Positions 10,319-19,098 of a DNA stretch of 64,000 nt are shown here, piece after piece. Position 1 is the first letter of the stretch. Each line of letters opens with the position of its first letter. The stretch is from Gammaproteobacteria bacterium (GTDB taxonomy: Bacteria; Pseudomonadota; Gammaproteobacteria; Pseudomonadales; Pseudohongiellaceae), in contig JAPPOG010000045.1 of NCBI GenBank assembly GCA_028818225.1, positions 1-64,000 of the forward strand, in the 5' to 3' direction. The notes under the pieces were generated by a model, which saw nothing but the letters and a program-made list of their open reading frames with translations, was not told where the DNA came from and did not search any database. The position numbers and the translations under genes are program-made.

Positions 10319-11557
10319 CTATTCGACAGAAAGGTTGAGCTCAGCAGTAAATAGCATGGAGCGGTCTAAATCCCGAGCCGCCCAACTCAACAACGTGCCG
10401 CTGTCCTGATCTACTTTTTCTTCGAATTTAGTCTCACCATTTACGTTAACACGAATAGCTCGGGAAAAGTCTACTTCTTCAGGATTCAGAAGCAGGGTGA
10501 ATTCCCCTATTCCTCGTGCTATCACCTCAATTTCATTTCCACTACGGCTGATCTCTAGAAGCCCGGGAGTCTGTGAGAGTTCGTCGATTCGAATCCACAT
10601 ATTGCGCTGAAATTTGTCGGTGCGATCCGCAACCCATTTAATAGAATCAGGGAGAGGATCCCGGGGATTATCGCGCTTAAATTGTTCAATTAGTGGTGCC
10701 TCTTCCGGAAGCCAGTTGGTATTGTGGCCGCCTTCCGGAATTACTTTCCAGATATGGTCCACTCCGGTATCTATCAGGACATCAATGAATGGTTGTAATG
10801 ACGAAGAAGGATAAAGCCGATCGTTTTCACCATTAACAATATAGAGTGGCTTGGCCATCAGGTTTTCAAAATAAAGGCGATATCCTCCACCGCTTTGTGG
10901 ATTGCGCAGCACGCCAGGGTGGCCAATATAAGGAAGGAACGCTGCCCAGGGAGTTGGTTGTTTAAAAGCAAAAAAGTAGGCGCCGGTACCACCGTCTGAA
11001 ATACCCGTCATGGTTACCCGGTTTTCGTCGATGTTGTAAGTCCCTTTCAAGATATTGAGAATAGCGGGAAGGTTTACTGCTTGATTCTCATGCCACCAGA
11101 AAGCTTCAACCCATGATGCAGGTACCACAATGATTCGATCTTCCTGTTTCAATGAATCGAAACCACGACGCCACCATCCTCCGCCAGGTTCCCATTCTGG
11201 TCGACTGACACCGCCATGAAGCATGAATTCAACAGGATATTTTCGACTCGGGTCGTATTCTTCAGGAATCAGATAGACATAAGGAAAACGCATGCCATCG
11301 TCACTAATCCTGATACTTTCCTGTTGTCCTGTCGGAACATCTGCCGAGTATTCCGGGCCTTGTTTTAACCATTCATAAAGCGTGTCAACATCAGCAATAC
11401 TGACTAATTGTTGCGCTACCTGTAGTCTTTCCGCATCTGAAGTTGTTGCCCAGAATTGCTTAATAAGTGCAGGGTTTTCCGCCGCGACCAGAAAGCCTGA
11501 AACGTATAGCAGCGCCGCACTAAGGGCAAAATGTTTTATTAATTTGCTGATTTTCAA
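10319..11557 (-). CDS. Exported alpha/beta-hydrolase (esterase/depolymerase-like)
   Basis: Secreted serine hydrolase of 412 residues, with a signal peptide ending near GFLVAAE. The central domain resembles PHB-depolymerase/feruloyl-esterase-like enzymes: an oxyanion-region LHGG, nucleophile Ser in TGISDGGTG, Asp in NGENDRLYPS and His in EGGHNTNW. A short beta-rich C-terminal part follows. The start is a TTG (11557) that overlaps the TGA of the upstream metallo-hydrolase gene as TTGA, so translation is probably coupled. Pairing with a metallo-beta-lactamase-fold enzyme suggests sequential attack on an ester or lactone substrate in the periplasm; that is inference. Confidence 0.8.
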   Translation of the reverse strand: MKISKLIKHFALSAALLYVSGFLVAAENPALIKQFWATTSDAERLQVAQQLVSIADVDTLYEWLKQGPEYSADVPTGQQESIRISDDGMRFPYVYLIPEEYDPSRKYPVEFMLHGGVSRPEWEPGGGWWRRGFDSLKQEDRIIVVPASWVEAFWWHENQAVNLPAILNILKGTYNIDENRVTMTGISDGGTGAYFFAFKQPTPWAAFLPYIGHPGVLRNPQSGGGYRLYFENLMAKPLYIVNGENDRLYPSSSLQPFIDVLIDTGVDHIWKVIPEGGHNTNWLPEEAPLIEQFKRDNPRDPLPDSIKWVADRTDKFQRNMWIRIDELSQTPGLLEISRSGNEIEVIARGIGEFTLLLNPEEVDFSRAIRVNVNGETKFEEKVDQDSGTLLSWAARDLDRSMLFTAELNLSVE

Positions 11558-12429
11558 GGCGATAGCTCACCACCTTGTTCGGTGTAAACGGCGCGCAGAA
11601 AACGATCAGGATCGCCATAACGATCATTATAGGCTGCAGTGGGGTTGGCGGTAGCGACTTCTTCGTAAGACATTCCCCTTACAACCATTTCTTCCACTTG
11701 ATCGGCAACGTCAATAATCATGTCACGAAAACCCATTACATCCATGCGATCCGATACGACACCATGACCGGGAATTATTTTCGTATCGGGCCCGGCTGTG
11801 CCAACCAGAATAGCAAGAGCTTGCAAGGTTCCTGCAAGGGTACCGCCATTATTGGTATCGATAACTGGAAAAGCGGTTGTTCTAAACACGTCGCCAGTAT
11901 GAATTACATCAGAATCTCGAAAGTGGATGAATGTGTCGCCATCAGTATGTGCTGGAGGCACCGGGAAAGCATGCACTTCTTCATCATTGAGATGAATAGT
12001 GATGGAATCACTGTAGGTTAATATCGGTAGCGCATCCTTTGGTGAAGACGCTGAGAGTCGCACTCTTACTTCATCCCTCGCCAGAATTACGATTCCCATT
12101 TTTCCCAGGTTTTCGTTTCCGCCAGTATGATCCGGGTGCACGTGAGTGTTAATTACAAAGCGAATCTCCCCATCATTGAGTTCACGAATCGCGGCGACGA
12201 TCTTGTCAGTGAGGGGAGCAAACTGGTCATCAATCATAACGACGCCATCTTCGCCAATACTTAAACCAATATTTCCACCCGCGCCTTCCAAATAGTAAAA
12301 AGATCCCGCCACATGGTGCGGGATGATTTCGACATCGCTGAAATCTCTTTGTGCCAGCACAGTTGAGCTCATTAACAGGCTAAAAGGCATAGCAATAACG
12401 ATCTGCTTTAAAAACCGGGTTTTAATCAT
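11554..12429 (-). CDS. Exported metallo-beta-lactamase-fold hydrolase
   Basis: Zinc hydrolase with a Sec signal peptide (ending STVLAQ) and the full MBL motif THVHPDHTGG. Further likely ligands are the His of PPAHTDGD, the Asp of VIHTGDVF and the His of IIPGHGVV. The 291 residues fit the MBL-fold group often annotated as glyoxalase II-like or subclass B3-like. The substrate is not predictable, and beta-lactam resistance should not be assumed. It is first in a two-gene unit with the esterase at 10319. Its start lies in the 242-base divergent region opposite the cluster beginning at 12672. Confidence 0.85.
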   Translation of the reverse strand: MIKTRFLKQIVIAMPFSLLMSSTVLAQRDFSDVEIIPHHVAGSFYYLEGAGGNIGLSIGEDGVVMIDDQFAPLTDKIVAAIRELNDGEIRFVINTHVHPDHTGGNENLGKMGIVILARDEVRVRLSASSPKDALPILTYSDSITIHLNDEEVHAFPVPPAHTDGDTFIHFRDSDVIHTGDVFRTTAFPVIDTNNGGTLAGTLQALAILVGTAGPDTKIIPGHGVVSDRMDVMGFRDMIIDVADQVEEMVVRGMSYEEVATANPTAAYNDRYGDPDRFLRAVYTEQGGELSP

Positions 12430-12671
12430 GGCGGGAACCTCCTTCTATGTGAGTTTCACTGGTGTTCGAGAATAAGAGCCTGATGCTCGAATGTCTACGA
12501 AAGAATGGCTCCCCATCCCATTTACCGTATTGACTAAGCCGGGTTCCTATTGGAGCATCTAGACTCAGAGCCTGGCGCCATGCCGGCGGTTCATGTGGAT
12601 CAGCGACGGTGTAAAGTAGCCATGAGAGTCCTGTAGCAATGACACACCGACAGCAAGACAAAGAAGAAATC

Positions 12672-13394
12672 ATGCACTGGGGATTGCAGCTAATCGGCCT
12701 CCTGGCGCTGCTTTTGCTGCAGCCGAGAGTAGTCGCCCAGAATATCGATGACGAGCTTCCAGTACTCGATCTCGATACGCCGATTCGCATGAATTTTTCC
12801 GGGAACTGGGAGAAAGATTTTGCCCGCAGCGATAACTGGGAAGATGAGTTAAGCCGACGTATGCGGATCAGGCAGGAGAATGCTGCACTGCAGCGTTCCG
12901 GGATTGGTTTGGGTGGTGGGCCTACGGTATCCCTGGGAAACATAAACCTGAACCAGCCCCGTCGGCGTCAGGCCAATTTATTGGAGCTCGCGCGCCTTTC
13001 CGAATACATCAATCGTAATAGCACCATGGAAATTTTTCAGGACAGAAACGAGATTCGCATCGAACGGAGAGGTGAAGCACCCCTGGTTTGCGGAATGGAA
13101 ACAGGCCCAACCCAGACCTTTCAAAGCCAGCATGGCGCAGAAATTTGTGGCTGGGACAGAAATCAGCTGGTGTTTGAAATGGCGCTGCCCGCTGGTCTCT
13201 ATATCATTCATCGCTTCAGTGTTTCCGCTGACAGCCAGATTCTACAAATGATCACCAGTATCTCAAGCAATGGATCGGTGCCTTTTAACCTGGTGCAATC
13301 ATTTAATAAGTACCAGGCTCCACCCGATCAGTATAATTGTCGACAGACTGTGACCCGCGGCCGAGTCTGCAGTCAACGAACGCCGTTAAATTAA
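12672..13394 (+). CDS. Secreted protein of unknown function, first gene of the 12.6-17.4 kb cluster
   Basis: Exported protein of about 240 residues. I start it at the ATG at 12672 (MHWGLQLIGLL), which gives a signal peptide ending VVAQ; the frame could begin 33 bases earlier at 12639. Four Cys in the mature part suggest two disulfides. A basic RIRQEN region and FSGNWEKDF-type strands are visible, but no known motif. It leads a tight plus-strand run of five genes (gaps of 13, 6, 31 and 8 bases), so it is probably co-expressed with a lipoprotein, an enolase-superfamily enzyme, a membrane protein and a propeller protein. Confidence 0.65.
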   Translation: MHWGLQLIGLLALLLLQPRVVAQNIDDELPVLDLDTPIRMNFSGNWEKDFARSDNWEDELSRRMRIRQENAALQRSGIGLGGGPTVSLGNINLNQPRRRQANLLELARLSEYINRNSTMEIFQDRNEIRIERRGEAPLVCGMETGPTQTFQSQHGAEICGWDRNQLVFEMALPAGLYIIHRFSVSADSQILQMITSISSNGSVPFNLVQSFNKYQAPPDQYNCRQTVTRGRVCSQRTPLN

Positions 13395-13407
13395 CAACAG
13401 GACAGCT

Positions 13408-14565
13408 ATGGTAATCTATCGAATAGCGATTTCTTGTCTGATTACTGTTTCACTGATTGCCTGCAGTTCTGCTCCGCCGCCTGAATCTGCACCTCCACCA
13501 ATTCCCAAGGTAGGAAATGTAGATCTCGATTCCGCCATTATAGATCCTGAAGAACATCTGCTTCTGGATATCGGTGTTAAAGTATTCGACATCGAAATCG
13601 GATCAGACGAAGCCCTGGAATTTGGCGAATGGATCTTTACGGAAATTCGTGAGAATGAAACCCACTATCTTCCCTATGTATTGCGCAATACCTTATTAAC
13701 GTCGAACCAGTGGGGGCCTGTCAGGGTTTTGCCGACAGATGATCCTTCCATGGATTTAACCGTTTCCGGTACGGTTTTATTTTCCGACGGTTTACAGCTT
13801 GCTATGCGCGTTATTGTCTTGGATAGCACAGGAAAAGTCTGGTTCGAAAATGACTATGCAGACCAAAGCCAGTTCGAAGATTATCCAGAGTCGACACGCT
13901 ATACGCCCGGCAATCCATTTGATTCGACAGCCTTCATCGAGCCTTTTCAGGATATTTATAACCAGATCAATAATGATCTTGTTCAATATCGTAATGGGCT
14001 GACACGAGAGGAATTAACGAATATAAAGCGTATCTCTCAACTGGTCTATGCCCGGGATTTGTCCCCGGAGTCGTTTAGTGAAAACCTGAGTGAAGATGAG
14101 AATGGTTTTTTAACTATTACATCCTTACCAGCCGACGGCGACCCTCAATTCAGTCGTGTGCAGGATATGCGCCTGAGACATCACGTGTTTATTGACACCG
14201 TCGACAACTATTATGCATCTCTTTATGAAGAGATGCAGGCACCCTATGTAGTGTGGAGAAAGTATTCTTACGACCAGATTGAAGAAGAATCTATAGCCGA
14301 GTCGCGAGCCTATGACTTCAGTAACTATGGTCGCTCTCGTGGTTTTCTTACCCTTGCTCAACGCTATGATCGTTATCGCTGGAGTAAAATTTTTGAAATG
14401 GAATATCGTGATCTTTCCGTTGGGTTTAACAACGAAATCGCCCCGGCAATCCTCGAACTTAATGAACAGGTCCATGGCCTGAGCGGCACCATGGAAGAGC
14501 AGTACATACAGTGGCGTAGAATTTTGCGTCAACTATTTGCGCTTGAAGAGGAAGCGCTCGACTAA
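13408..14565 (+). CDS. Lipoprotein of unknown function
   Basis: A 385-residue lipoprotein. The lipobox LIAC puts the acylated Cys at residue 19, followed by SSAPPPESAPPP, a Pro-rich tether. Residue +2 is Ser, so outer-membrane sorting is expected. The mature domain contains a conserved-looking HYLPYVLRNTLL...NQWGPVRVLP segment and a C-terminal part rich in Arg, Tyr and Glu. I have seen similar lipoproteins in marine gammaproteobacteria without an assigned role. It sits 13 bases after the previous gene and 6 bases before the enolase-superfamily gene. AGGAC precedes the ATG. Confidence 0.7.
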   Translation: MVIYRIAISCLITVSLIACSSAPPPESAPPPIPKVGNVDLDSAIIDPEEHLLLDIGVKVFDIEIGSDEALEFGEWIFTEIRENETHYLPYVLRNTLLTSNQWGPVRVLPTDDPSMDLTVSGTVLFSDGLQLAMRVIVLDSTGKVWFENDYADQSQFEDYPESTRYTPGNPFDSTAFIEPFQDIYNQINNDLVQYRNGLTREELTNIKRISQLVYARDLSPESFSENLSEDENGFLTITSLPADGDPQFSRVQDMRLRHHVFIDTVDNYYASLYEEMQAPYVVWRKYSYDQIEEESIAESRAYDFSNYGRSRGFLTLAQRYDRYRWSKIFEMEYRDLSVGFNNEIAPAILELNEQVHGLSGTMEEQYIQWRRILRQLFALEEEALD

Positions 14566-14571
14566 GCAATT

Positions 14572-15834
14572 ATGAAGAACGCTAAACTAACCAGAAGACA
14601 ACTATTGAATCGCACTACTTCATTCGCAGCGATAGCAGCTGCGGGAAGCAGCCTGGTTGCACCCATTTCACTCCTGGCTCAAGCTTCAAACCTGCGTATT
14701 CGGGAAGTGAGTGCCTACCCGATCTACATCAACCAGCGTTCGGATGGTTTGCTGGAAGCGCCAAGCTTTGATGGTGACAATGATCCCCGTCGCTGGCGTT
14801 ATGGAGGTCCCTTCGAACAACTTCCTTCGGCGATTATCGCCATTATCAAAACCAATGAAGGCATAACCGGATTTGGAATGGGAGCTGGTGGAAGTGCTGC
14901 TGTTGAAATTATCGACGGTCACTTAAAACATTTGTTAATGAACACTAATCCACTTAACGTCGAACAGCTCTGGGATCAAATGTATACGTCTGGGATTTTT
15001 TACGGACGACGCGGGGTGTTCACCATGGCGCTAAGCGCTGTCGACAATGCTCTGTGGGATATCGCTGGCCAATATGCAGAAATGCCCGTGCATGAACTCA
15101 TCGGCGGTGCGGATCGCGATCGAATCGAAATTTACCAAACCAACGGTGATTTTCTCGAAGCACAATCCCGCGGAGTGAAAAATTTTAAACGAACCACTTA
15201 TGGCGGTCCCCGTGCCCCACAGTCTGCAATGGACAGTTTTATTAACTCAGTATTAGAAGCGCGGGATCGTTTAGGTCCCGATGTTCGGATAATGACCGAC
15301 TGCGTATCTCGCGATGGCACGGTGGAATGGGCAATACCATTCTGCGAAAGATTAAGGGATGCCAATCTCTATTTCATGGAAGAATTGCTGTCTCCGGATG
15401 ATGTGTTTGGCTATGCGGAGCTGGTTGATCGAATAGGCGGCCGTGGAGAGGGCTGGACTCGCATCGCCTGCGGAGAGCACGAATACACAGAACATGGTTT
15501 TCGCGTGCTGGTGGGCCTGGGTTCGGCGGAAATTCTGCAACCAGACATAACCTGGTGTGGTGGGACTACCGCTGGACGGCGCATAGCAATGCTGGTGGAA
15601 GCCGCGAATCTTGAGCTAATTCCCCATCGGGGCGCCAGTTCATGGGGATTCCCTATTGCTTTAACCTCTCCGAGTTGTACTATGGCTGAGAGCTTTCCGG
15701 AAGGATCAGCCATTCTCGATGCCATGTCCTGCCAGGTAGAGAACGGATATGTGGTCGCACCGAGTGCCGCAGGATTTGGTCATTCGCTTAGCGAAGAGAT
15801 GGTGTTAGATTTTCAATTAAGCCTTAGACAATAA
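14572..15834 (+). CDS. Tat-exported enolase-superfamily enzyme, L-rhamnonate dehydratase-like
   Basis: Member of the mandelate racemase/muconate lactonizing branch, 420 residues. Metal ligands are Asp243 (IMTDCV), Glu270 (YFMEELL) and Glu302 (CGEHEYTEHGF); His352 (IPHRG) paired with Asp325 (QPDITWCGG) is the likely general acid-base. The GEHEYT and QPDxxWCGG signatures are closest, from memory, to L-rhamnonate dehydratases, which turn sugar acids into 2-keto-3-deoxy acids. Unusually, the protein begins with a twin-arginine signal (KLTRRQLLNR plus an Ala-rich stretch ending LLAQ), so it should act folded in the periplasm. The exported aldolase at 3906 could take its product. Confidence 0.83.
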   Translation: MKNAKLTRRQLLNRTTSFAAIAAAGSSLVAPISLLAQASNLRIREVSAYPIYINQRSDGLLEAPSFDGDNDPRRWRYGGPFEQLPSAIIAIIKTNEGITGFGMGAGGSAAVEIIDGHLKHLLMNTNPLNVEQLWDQMYTSGIFYGRRGVFTMALSAVDNALWDIAGQYAEMPVHELIGGADRDRIEIYQTNGDFLEAQSRGVKNFKRTTYGGPRAPQSAMDSFINSVLEARDRLGPDVRIMTDCVSRDGTVEWAIPFCERLRDANLYFMEELLSPDDVFGYAELVDRIGGRGEGWTRIACGEHEYTEHGFRVLVGLGSAEILQPDITWCGGTTAGRRIAMLVEAANLELIPHRGASSWGFPIALTSPSCTMAESFPEGSAILDAMSCQVENGYVVAPSAAGFGHSLSEEMVLDFQLSLRQ

Positions 15835-15865
15835 CCCCAATAAAAGAAGAAAGAGAGGAAGTGCT

Positions 15866-16408
15866 ATGTCGGAAGAACAAGCTGTAGCAGGAAATTCAAA
15901 AATTAAAGTACTTGTTGGTGGATCACTCGCCGCCCTGCTCGCCATCGGCATTATTGGATTCGTTATTTATTCTGCGACTTGTCCCTGCGAGCGAACTCCC
16001 GGAGGATTTCTGTTTGGTGCGTCAAACGACGCGCCTGTCACAGACTGGACATTTGCTAACGATGTTCCCTTGTGTCAGCTACAAATCTATGCGGGTATAC
16101 GCCCTCACTCTATTAACCTGAATTGCATGGCGACGCCTGAAGGAGAAATGTTTTTAAGTTGTTCAGTGTGCGATACCAAATACTGGGCCAGTAAGGTGGA
16201 GTCTGATGAGGTTGGCATAATGCGGCTGGATGGTGTGACTTATCCAGTGTATGTAAATCGCATTACCGATTCGGCCACCCTTGATCGTGCCTGGCGCGCA
16301 CGTGTAGCCAAATTACAAGTTCACCAGGCACTGGGGAATCCTGCACCAGATCCTAATGCAGTGCGCCCTGAGCGTTGGTGGACTTTTCAAATTACGTCTA
16401 GAAGCTAA
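15866..16408 (+). CDS. Membrane-anchored periplasmic protein, possible split-barrel fold, paralogue A
   Basis: A 180-residue protein with one N-terminal membrane helix (about residues 15-36) and a periplasmic domain. GGAAG precedes the ATG. The domain shares an ordered pattern with the protein at 22615-23130: GG near the start, DW, a strand ending in W, a basic DG-x-x-Y strand (LDGVTYPVYVNRI), a helix, and a C-terminal WxFxxxSR. That layout recalls pyridoxamine-oxidase-type split barrels, but this is only a visual impression. Five Cys in the exported domain distinguish it from paralogue B. It is fourth in the five-gene cluster. Confidence 0.6.
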   Translation: MSEEQAVAGNSKIKVLVGGSLAALLAIGIIGFVIYSATCPCERTPGGFLFGASNDAPVTDWTFANDVPLCQLQIYAGIRPHSINLNCMATPEGEMFLSCSVCDTKYWASKVESDEVGIMRLDGVTYPVYVNRITDSATLDRAWRARVAKLQVHQALGNPAPDPNAVRPERWWTFQITSRS

Positions 16409-16416
16409 GGGTAGTT

Positions 16417-17367
16417 ATGATGAAATCAAAATTAGTTCTCTTCAGCCTGAGCATTACACTGGGTTTTGCCAATTCTTCCATTCAGGCACAAGAACAAAGT
16501 TGGATCGATTTGGCTGTGCATAACTTCGGCGCACCTATTAACACCATGTGGGCGGAAGGTGAGTTATCGTTTGCCGATGATGGCACCATGGTTTATTGCA
16601 GTGCCCGGCAGGATATGGCGGTGGCGGAGGGAGATCCCAAGGATCTATATCTTGCTACCTTCAATCGAGAGACAGGAAGCTGGAATACACCGGTGAATAT
16701 GGGCATACCTGTAAACGCAGCGCCAGCAACAGACATTCATCCACTGCGAGCCGGAGATGACCGCGAGCCATGGATCACCGCTGACGGCAATACCATTTAT
16801 TTTCGATCCGACCGCAATGCGTCTGACGGTAATCCTATCGATCTATTTGTTACCAACAAGGTCAATGGCGTGTGGACAGAACCTGAGTTATTGCCCTATC
16901 CCGTTAGCACCGATGAAGGTAACGAGCATTGTCCTGCAGTACTGCAAGACGGTGTTACTTTGTGTTTTGCTTCCATGCGCGCTGGCGGCTACGGTGGGTC
17001 TGATATTTACTGCACACAGAAAGATGAAGATGGAAACTGGATGGAACCCATTAACCAGGGTCCCAACATAAATACTGCAGCCGAAGAATTTCATTTCACC
17101 CAGGATAAAGATGGCATGGTGTATTTCACTTCTACGCGACCAGGGGGCTATGGTGGCAGGGACATCTATGGCGCCATGCAATTGGGTGCCAACGAATGGG
17201 GACCTTCATTTAACCTTGGACCGCAAATAAACACTTCGGCAGAAGATATGTGTCCAGCATTACCTCCCGGTACCGATTCATTCTCCTGGTTCTCTTCCAG
17301 GCAAGATAACAATCTGGGAAGCTTTGATATTTTTTGGACCAAGAAGGCCAATATCAGAACTCCTTGA
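16417..17367 (+). CDS. Exported PD40/TolB-like beta-propeller protein
   Basis: Secreted 316-residue propeller with a signal peptide ending SIQAQ. Blade repeats carry the PD40 pattern, for example GNTIYFRSDRNA, CFASMRAGGYGGSDIY, YFTSTRPGGYGGRDIY and a final SWFSSRQDNN. GGYGGxDIY occurs twice. Such propellers bind proteins or glycans in the periplasm; no catalytic role is implied. It is last in the five-gene cluster, with AAGGGTAG before its ATG, and a strong terminator follows 13 bases after the stop. Confidence 0.78.
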   Translation: MMKSKLVLFSLSITLGFANSSIQAQEQSWIDLAVHNFGAPINTMWAEGELSFADDGTMVYCSARQDMAVAEGDPKDLYLATFNRETGSWNTPVNMGIPVNAAPATDIHPLRAGDDREPWITADGNTIYFRSDRNASDGNPIDLFVTNKVNGVWTEPELLPYPVSTDEGNEHCPAVLQDGVTLCFASMRAGGYGGSDIYCTQKDEDGNWMEPINQGPNINTAAEEFHFTQDKDGMVYFTSTRPGGYGGRDIYGAMQLGANEWGPSFNLGPQINTSAEDMCPALPPGTDSFSWFSSRQDNNLGSFDIFWTKKANIRTP

Positions 17368-17380
17368 AATTGGAGCCGTA

Positions 17381-17411
17381 AAAAAAGGCGATGGGTTCAT
17401 CGCCTTTTTTT
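17381..17411 (+). terminator. Bidirectional rho-independent terminator between convergent genes
   Basis: A nearly perfect hairpin: AAAAAAGGCGATG (17381-17393), loop GGTT, CATCGCCTTTTTT (17398-17410). GC pairs flanked by an A run on one side and a T run on the other let it stop transcription from both the propeller gene (plus) and the dienelactone hydrolase gene (minus). Confidence 0.92.
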
Positions 17412-17424
17412 GTGAGTACTGAAA

Positions 17425-18303
17425 TTACCCCAGATTGTTCTCAAACAAGTTGAGTAATCGACTCCACGCTCTTTCGGCCTGGGCCTGATGGTAGACTTGC
17501 GAGTCTATGGCACACCAACCGTGTAATGCATCTGCATACACCTCGATCTCGGCCGAAATTCCCGCAGCATCATAAGCCTCGCGCAAGGTGACCTTGGCCT
17601 GGGGATCATTTTCATCATCGTTCTCAGCAACACAATGGAGCATGGCTGCGCGTGTATCTGGAATCAACAAATGAGGGCTATCAGGATTGCCGGTGGCAAG
17701 ACCGCCACCATGGAATGTTGCACCAGCTGCAAATCGCTCCGGCACAGCTGCGACAGTTCTCATCACCATTGGACCACCCATGCAATAACCAGTTGTTCCA
17801 ATACCTCGGCTGGTATCGACCTCCGGCTGTTCATCCAGCCATTCAGTAAAGGCTCGGGCATCAGTAAAGTGAGTATCAGCATTGAGATTTTGCGCCATTG
17901 GTAAAACGATTGCGCGAGTCTCTGGTTGGCCAAAACTGGCTCCTCTTCCCACCACCGGAGATCGGGCATCGCGATAGAATGGATTAACCGTTAACACCGC
18001 ATAGCCTGATCGTGCCAGGCGTTTGCCCATTTCACGAAAGGCTGGTCTCAGGGCCAGAATGTCTGGCCATACTAATACCGCCGCATGGGCGCCTCGTGAT
18101 GGATAGACAAAATAGCAATCAGCCACGCCATCAGGAGTTCTGATTTCCACATCCCGCTCAGATACGGACTGGGCATTGGCCATGGGTGGAAACATCATTG
18201 CCAGTCCAGCTCCCGTCGCCAGTTTGGTAAAATCCCGGCGGGTCATTTCGGGGTGGCGGCTTAGATATTCCTCTACATCTGTCTGGGTATCATTATCGCA
18301 CAT
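17425..18303 (-). CDS. Tat-exported dienelactone hydrolase-family protein
   Basis: Alpha/beta hydrolase of the dienelactone hydrolase family, 292 residues. The nucleophile is Cys in GYCMGG, as in true dienelactone hydrolases, with His in ALHGW and a preceding acidic residue in the DDEND region. Family enzymes are usually cytoplasmic at about 230 residues. This one has an extra N-terminus with a twin-arginine motif (MTRRDFTKLA) inside residues 19-28 and a cleavage site near ANAQ, so periplasmic export is expected. GAGGAG precedes the ATG. It is probably transcribed alone. Confidence 0.84.
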   Translation of the reverse strand: MCDNDTQTDVEEYLSRHPEMTRRDFTKLATGAGLAMMFPPMANAQSVSERDVEIRTPDGVADCYFVYPSRGAHAAVLVWPDILALRPAFREMGKRLARSGYAVLTVNPFYRDARSPVVGRGASFGQPETRAIVLPMAQNLNADTHFTDARAFTEWLDEQPEVDTSRGIGTTGYCMGGPMVMRTVAAVPERFAAGATFHGGGLATGNPDSPHLLIPDTRAAMLHCVAENDDENDPQAKVTLREAYDAAGISAEIEVYADALHGWCAIDSQVYHQAQAERAWSRLLNLFENNLG

Positions 18304-18532
18304 GACTATTCTCCTCTTTCTGCCACTTCTCTGTTGATCGCCCTGCTCATAACGATGGCGTTGGAAGTGTTGTGCTTTTGATTCTCTCGCTAGTTGTTTC
18401 TATTATTTTTACCATTGCAGGAATATGAGAGTATTTGGGACGCGCACAAAACACAAGTCCAATGTCGGAGATGTATCTCCTTCCATCGTGTTGACTGTGG
18501 ACTAAGGCGTTTGAGGTAGAACGGACGGAAAA

Positions 18533-19072
18533 ATGGAGAAGAAATTGAAAGTAGTCGCTTTTGCTGCCAGCAGCAGCAAGCATTCAATAAATAAGCGACT
18601 GCTAACCTACGCTGCCAGTCTGCTGGAATCCGGTGATGTAGAAATTCTGGATATCAATGATTTTGAGCTACCGCTTTTTAGCGTTGACCGCGAAGCTGAA
18701 CTTGGACAACCAGAATTAGCCAGGCAATTTCTGCGAAAACTCCAGGGGGCCGATGCCATTATTATATCTTTGGCGGAACATAATCTTACCTACAGTGTTG
18801 CCTATAAGAACCTGTTCGATTGGTGTTCCCGTATCGAACCAAAGGTTTATAAAGACAAGCCTATGGTGCTGTTGGCGACCTCTCCCGGTGCGCGCGGCGG
18901 GCAAACAGTACTGGCGACTGCGTTGGCGGCGATCCCATTCTTTGGTGGCGATATAAAAGCCAGTCTTTCAATACCAAGTTTTAATTCCAATTTCGACAGC
19001 GATGCTGAAGCATTGACTGATGAAGAATTAAAGGTAAAGCTTAAGACAGCCGTAAATACACTCCTGGCCTAA
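18533..19072 (+). CDS. NADPH-dependent FMN reductase-family flavoprotein
   Basis: Flavodoxin-fold oxidoreductase of 179 residues. The phosphate-binding loop is visible at the start of the first helix (AASSSKHSINKRLL), and a SLAEHNLTYS segment replaces the common PEYN motif around the flavin. It is predicted to reduce FMN or quinones with NAD(P)H in the cytoplasm. The exact substrate is unknown. The next gene follows by 26 bases on the same strand, so the two may be co-transcribed. Confidence 0.8.
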   Translation: MEKKLKVVAFAASSSKHSINKRLLTYAASLLESGDVEILDINDFELPLFSVDREAELGQPELARQFLRKLQGADAIIISLAEHNLTYSVAYKNLFDWCSRIEPKVYKDKPMVLLATSPGARGGQTVLATALAAIPFFGGDIKASLSIPSFNSNFDSDAEALTDEELKVKLKTAVNTLLA

Positions 19073-19098
19073 TCAATCAAACGAGCAAGGATTAAACC

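Noticed and set aside
11554-12429. Beta-lactam resistance gene
   Set aside because: The MBL fold is present, but the fold covers many hydrolases and nothing specific to beta-lactamases can be read.
12422-12943. 173-codon minus-strand frame between the MBL-fold gene and the 12.6 kb cluster
   Set aside because: It overlaps the coding strand of the secreted protein at 12672, has Arg/Ser-rich shadow composition and no ribosome binding site.
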